A DNA stretch of 64,000 nt from Pyrus communis (taxonomy: Eukaryota > Streptophyta > Magnoliopsida > Rosales > Rosaceae): the NCBI RefSeq assembly GCF_963583255.1, contig NC_084816.1, forward strand, positions 6,398,600 through 6,462,599, in the 5' to 3' direction. The position numbers and the translations under genes were made by a program. The notes beneath the pieces are model-generated. The model made no database searches and had not been told where the DNA came from. It worked only from the letters and a program-made list of their open reading frames with translations. Positions 59,956-64,000 of this stretch are shown here, piece after piece (positions within the stretch are counted from its first letter, which is position 1; every line of letters starts with the position of its first letter).

Positions 59956-60064
59956 CTCTCCATTCTCTCAAAAAACTACTTCCAAGTCTCTTGCAAAGCT
60001 CTACAAAATTATCCAAAAACTCTTCCCTCAAAATTCTAACTTTGGCATCAGGGGTTCTTCGGTG

Positions 60065-60083
60065 AAAGCGCCTCCCCCCCCCC
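60065..60083. repeat. C homopolymer in the 5' LTR, followed by an A run
   Basis: A C run of about 14 then a run of A. The 3' LTR has a longer C run (63541-63562), and the solo LTR has the same tract as G on the + strand (29765-29780). Lengths may be affected by assembly. Confidence 0.85.
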
Positions 60084-60357
60084 CCAAAAAAAAAATTCAT
60101 TGTGGGCGTGTGAGACTTTTTGGCCTTGACCAAAGGTGTGATTTGTTTTGTAGGTGCAATTTTGTCCAAGAAGGAGAATGCGGCAATTTGCATCCACAGA
60201 TTGGTGTTTTCATTGAGAGCTGAGTCCCACACTCGTAGAAGACTCTCGCATCCAAGGTTTTCTATTTTCTTGTCCATTTGTAGATTTTTCGTACGTTCTT
60301 ATTATTAGAATTTTTTATTTGCAAAAATTCTTTGATAAAATGTAAAAGAGAAGTACA

Positions 60358-60645
60358 ATGGCTAGAAATTTAGAAAATTCAACAAATGAAAATTTCAACA
60401 TTCAAGAGATGAGACCACGGCGATCCACGAGGCTAAATGTGACAATAGGTGGACTGGCACCACCACCACGAGTTTCCACCACGGGAACCACCACGGTGGC
60501 TACCACGATAGCTACCCACGGCAAGGTCCATAGTGTCACCATCATGGCCCGAGCCGTGCCATCCAAGGAGGCTCACGACACTAAGGCCACGGCCCAAGCC
60601 ATGTCACTCCACGCCCAACGCGAGCCCAATGTGTTGCTAAGCTGA
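60358..60645 (+). other. Gag-like remnant ORF of the LARD
   Basis: 95 codons starting MARNLENSTNENFNIQEM. The open frame ends before any zinc knuckle or enzyme motif. It resembles the N-terminal region of plant Gypsy-type gag only in general character, so the assignment is an inference. Confidence 0.3.
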
Positions 60646-61833
60646 ACCCAAGCCTTACACCCGCGTGGATCATATGCCGAGTAGCCCACGTTCATGGCCT
60701 AGCCTACTCTCGCCAAGCAGCTTACTCCCGCGACATTCTAAGCAGCCCAAATCGGCCCAAGACTATCTCAACCATCTGGACTAACCATCTAGCGGAGGGT
60801 ATTTTCACCACGTTTCTCCGCATATTTGACATTTCCCAATTCAAATCTCATGCCCGGAGTCTACCACACTTCCACTGCTCAAGGAGGCATATTTCTTCCA
60901 AGCTCTTCCAATCCAAATGACGAGCGCCCTTGCATAATAGACAATCTTGGTGAATCAACTCTTGTAACACATCAAGATCCAACGTGCCCCGAACGAAGTG
61001 TCCCGAAGAAGGACAAGAGCAGACGAACCTCTCCACGAGCGTTCTGGCAAACAACCACTTGACCAGTCACGAACGAAGCGTTCTAACATAAGACACTCTC
61101 GACTGGACCCCCGAGATAGTGTATACTTCCGTCTTAGTGTATGGAAGATTGTGCACTCTCAGTTAGGCCCATGGACAAACATACACTCATGGTTGGGGCC
61201 ACACTTCGATAATCAACATGAGCAACCTTCCAGGCGAAGTGTTCGTTTGCGGCAAAGCCCGCAAGGAGCATCTTCCACCTTACATCGGAGTAAGTAGCAT
61301 AGAGGACGAAGAGAAGCAGTCACTCAATCCGGTTCAAGTTCAACCAGTAGCCTGTAAGTTACCCGCTCGCGTGCTAGGAACATACCACACCTACTGCATA
61401 CGCAGCATAGACGAGTCGAACACATGGAAGAGCAGCCTAGACCAACAGGTCACCACCGGGGGCAGCCGATAGCTTTGCCACCCCAACAAAGGCAAATTCA
61501 GGAAGAAGTAGAAAGGTTTCTGACCGAGCGATTGCGTAATTTCCTGCGGAACGAAGTTATTAACAAGGCGTTCCGATAAGACATAACCAACATAAGCAAG
61601 TCATCTTTCAATGACAAGATCGAGCAGACGGGACTACCCCATATAGATTGCTGGATATAAAAACTACTTCTGTTCCGACAAATGTAGCATCTCAACCTAA
61701 TTACATGCTTGGGGCAGACGAATACCAGAAGGACACACCAGCCCAACTACCAAGAATTGGGGGCAGGCTAAGGATTATTTCGGTTATCCCAAAAGTTCAG
61801 TTTTCCTCAACTGTACTCACGATAATGATTTCC

Positions 61834-62271
61834 ATGCTCTCCAATGCGAAGGGGTAAATCAATTCCCCAACACCCAAAAGGGTATGCTCTCCAGCGCGAG
61901 AGGATAAACTAATTGCTCTCCAGTGCGAGAGGGTAAACCAATTCCCCGACACCCATATGGGTCTGCTCTCCAACGCGAGAGGATAAACTAATTGCTCTCT
62001 AGTGCGATAGGGTAAACCAATTCCATGACACCCATATGGGTTTGCTCTCCAATGCGAGAGGATAAACTAACTGCTCTCCAGCGCGAGAGGATAAACTAAT
62101 TGCTTTTCAGCGCGAGAGGATAAACTAATCTCTAGTGCGAAAGGGTAAACCAATTCTCTGACACCCATATGGGTTTGCTCTCTAGTGCGAAAGGATAAAC
62201 TAATTGCTCTCCAGTGCGAGAGGGTAAACTAAATCCCTGATACCCATCTGGGTAAGCTCTCCCGTTCGAGA
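61834..62271. repeat. Tandem minisatellite in the LARD interior
   Basis: About ten degenerate units on the theme TGCTCTCCAGCGCGAGAGG followed by ATAAACTAATT, alternating with longer units that add a CCCATATGGGT palindrome (ACACCCATATGGGTTTG). The basic unit is about 30 bp, the long unit about 65 bp. Confidence 0.9.
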
Positions 62272-63675
62272 AGGCCACATAGCTCAAAAGATCGAATGCT
62301 TGAAGATTAACTAGGCAACAAATGGTCAAGGGGCAGCAGCCACTTTTACACTTAACAGTTCACTCATCCGACACTTCATCTTCAGCAACTCCAATCTTGG
62401 CAGCTCCATTGTTGACTGCTCTATTTACGACAGCTAAGAAATCAAACTCAAGCAATTTCGTCATTTTTGGCAAACAGCCTAGATGTGGCAGCCCAAACTG
62501 TTGCCCATGCCACACCACTTCCTCAGCCCATGCCAAGCCAATCCTTGGCTTCAATCAAGCCGAGCAGCATAAGCAATGGCCCCTGCCAAACCACCTCCTT
62601 GGCCCATGCCAAGCCGACTCCTGGCCCCTGCCAGTTGACATGTCGCACCACCCTGACGGTTGCATTGTGACATCATTATCCACAAAGAAGACAAGAAAAA
62701 TGAAAATTTTCTTACATCAGTGCGGCATGAAGAAAACGAAGAAATCAACGAAAGACGGTCCTTTGCACGGGCAAGATGTAAAAGATTGCTAGAGGAGGGG
62801 GAACAAATATCCTCTAAACTTTCTCTCTCTTGTAGGGTAAAATAAATCATTCTTCAAAGTTGATTTAATAACCCACTTAAGGTGGACTTAAATAGGCTTT
62901 GATAGAAATTTATTTCCCTTTCCTAGAAGGATCTAATTTCCTATTAAAGAGGGAATCTACATCAAAATAGGAAGTAGTCCAAAGTTTCCTACAACAAGAA
63001 AATCTCTACACCTGTTGTCCTTTTTTGCGAGCAGCCCAATAGATGTGTGGGCATCTGTAGAGCCAAAAATAATCACAAGGCGACGCGTGGATTTTTGGAT
63101 AGAAGAGGACAAAAATACCCTTAAGGCATACCGGGATTCCTACGCGCAAGCAGCAAACAAACATCCCTCAACCAAGTCAAAAGTGCCCAAAATAGGTAAC
63201 AAATTCAAAACTATTTCATCCACCCTCATCCTATATTCTCCACATGGTAATTATTCCATAACCCCCAAAAGATTTCTTTTAAATTGTGTTAATTAGTCAA
63301 TTAATAGATTGATTACCTAATTAATCTATTAATGGCTAATTAACTACAAATTACACCCAAAAAATACCACAAATGGCCGGTCCCTATTCTCCTAATAGGG
63401 CCGACCATATCCCTATAAATAGCTCTCCATTCTCTCAAAAAAACTACTTCCAAGTCTCTTGCAAAACTCTACAAAATTCTCCAAACACTCTTCCCTCAAA
63501 ATTCTAACTTTGGCATCGGGGGTTCTTCGGCCAAAGTCCGCCCCCCCCCCCCCCCCCCCCCCACAAATTCATAGTGGCCGCATGAGGCTTTTTGGCCTTG
63601 ACCAAATGTGTGATTTGTTTTGTAGGTGCAATTTTGTCCAAGAAGGAGAAGGCGGCAATTTGCATCCACAATGAG

Positions 63676-64000
63676 TACTAGAGAAAGTGTGAGTTTCTCC
63701 ATAAAATCTCTAATCCAATACTTGAATATCATGAACCAAATCAACTAGAGCGTACAGTTGATTTGATTCATTTTCCTTGATGTCCTACTGCATGTTATCA
63801 GATTCCTTACTTCTCCAATTCCTTTATATATTAAGTAAACAATCCTTAACATTCAAGTCATCTCATTATTCAACTTATTGACAAATCTCAAAGTACATCC
63901 ATATCCACATGTAACGGGTATAAACGTTTAACCATTGCCTCTCCTATAGTATTCGTCAAGTGTGAGAGGATTAGTGCATGCATTCGTTACGTGTAAGTTT
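63676..64000. other. Intergenic end of window, nothing recognised
   Basis: AT-rich flank of the LARD. No gene or element boundaries seen before the window ends. Confidence 0.4.

Larger units (their letters stand above)
59589..63670 (+). mobile_element. LARD-type LTR retrotransposon, complete with TSD
   Basis: 5' LTR 59589-60198 (610 bp) and 3' LTR 63056-63670 (615 bp) share the ends TG(T)..AGCCAAAAATAATC and GCAATTTGCATCCACA. A perfect 5-bp TSD ATGAG flanks the element (59584-59588 and 63671-63675). The 2,857-bp interior encodes no recognisable gag-pol enzyme. A 95-codon frame at 60358 (MARNLENSTNENFNIQEM) may be a gag-like remnant. There is no clear Met-tRNA primer site. It therefore depends on another element for reverse transcription. 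A 563-bp solo LTR of the same family lies at 29648-30210. Confidence 0.92.

Noticed and set aside
59846..60277. 143-codon minus-strand ORF over the 5' LTR
   Set aside because: Antisense reading through the LTR including the C/G homopolymer; not conserved in the 3' LTR.

Overview
This is a window of plant nuclear DNA from a eudicot: AT-rich, with intron-containing genes, plant-type transposons and no prokaryotic features. The TE mix (Cassandra TRIMs with 5S-like LTRs, a tRNA-derived SINE family, LARD-type LTR elements) and the protein sequences fit a woody rosid such as Rosaceae. That placement is my inference and was not tested. Only three host genes are well supported; most of the rest is transposable elements at various stages of decay, and many of these I could delimit to the base from matching target-site duplications (TSDs).

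Genes. (1) 11610-16872 (+) is a four-exon PUB13-type U-box/ARM E3 ubiquitin ligase of 672 aa. (2) 34682-35996 (-) is a two-exon Dof zinc-finger transcription factor of the DOF2.4/DOF5.1 (PEAR-like) type, 372 aa. (3) 54402-54759 (-) is the two-exon coding part of mitoribosomal protein mS37/MRP10, an 80-aa twin CX9C protein, with an additional non-coding first exon near 56.0 kb. I see no functional link between the three; they are neighbours in a gene-poor, TE-rich stretch.

Layout. 0-6.7 kb: an AT-rich repeat (here called R) with a Cassandra solo LTR, a 3.5-kb Mutator-like element (MULE) carrying a dead LINE, and a Copia gag fragment. 6.7-9.4 kb: a non-autonomous CACTA element with perfect 3-bp TSD. 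9.4-17.9 kb: the PUB13 gene and flanks. 17.97-25.10 kb: one 7.1-kb hAT element with a perfect 8-bp TSD. It contains a broken transposase, a 347-bp tandem array and a nested 516-bp TRIM that shares its internal domain with Cassandra but lacks the 5S-like LTR sequence. 25.5-31.3 kb: another R copy with a Cassandra solo LTR, several MITEs, a LARD solo LTR and a deletion derivative of the hAT family. 31.3-36.8 kb: the Dof gene. 36.8-38.4 kb: a Pack-MULE with perfect 9-bp TSD and ~200-bp TIRs, which captured the start of a WDHD1/CTF4-like gene. 38.4-54.4 kb: SINEs, a Copia pseudogene, MITEs, a third R copy with a complete Cassandra, and minisatellites. 54.4-56.2 kb: the mS37 gene. 56.9-59.4 kb: MITE-like elements. 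59.6-63.7 kb: a complete LARD-type LTR element with 5-bp TSD.

The best candidates for something undescribed are the 5S-less Cassandra-like TRIM (23803-24318), the Pack-MULE carrying a CTF4/WDHD1 exon (36824-38404), the 347-bp array growing inside a hAT transposon (22054-23726), and the two Cassandra insertions about 10 bp apart in separate copies of repeat R. All calls come from reading the sequence by eye; no alignment or database search was run.
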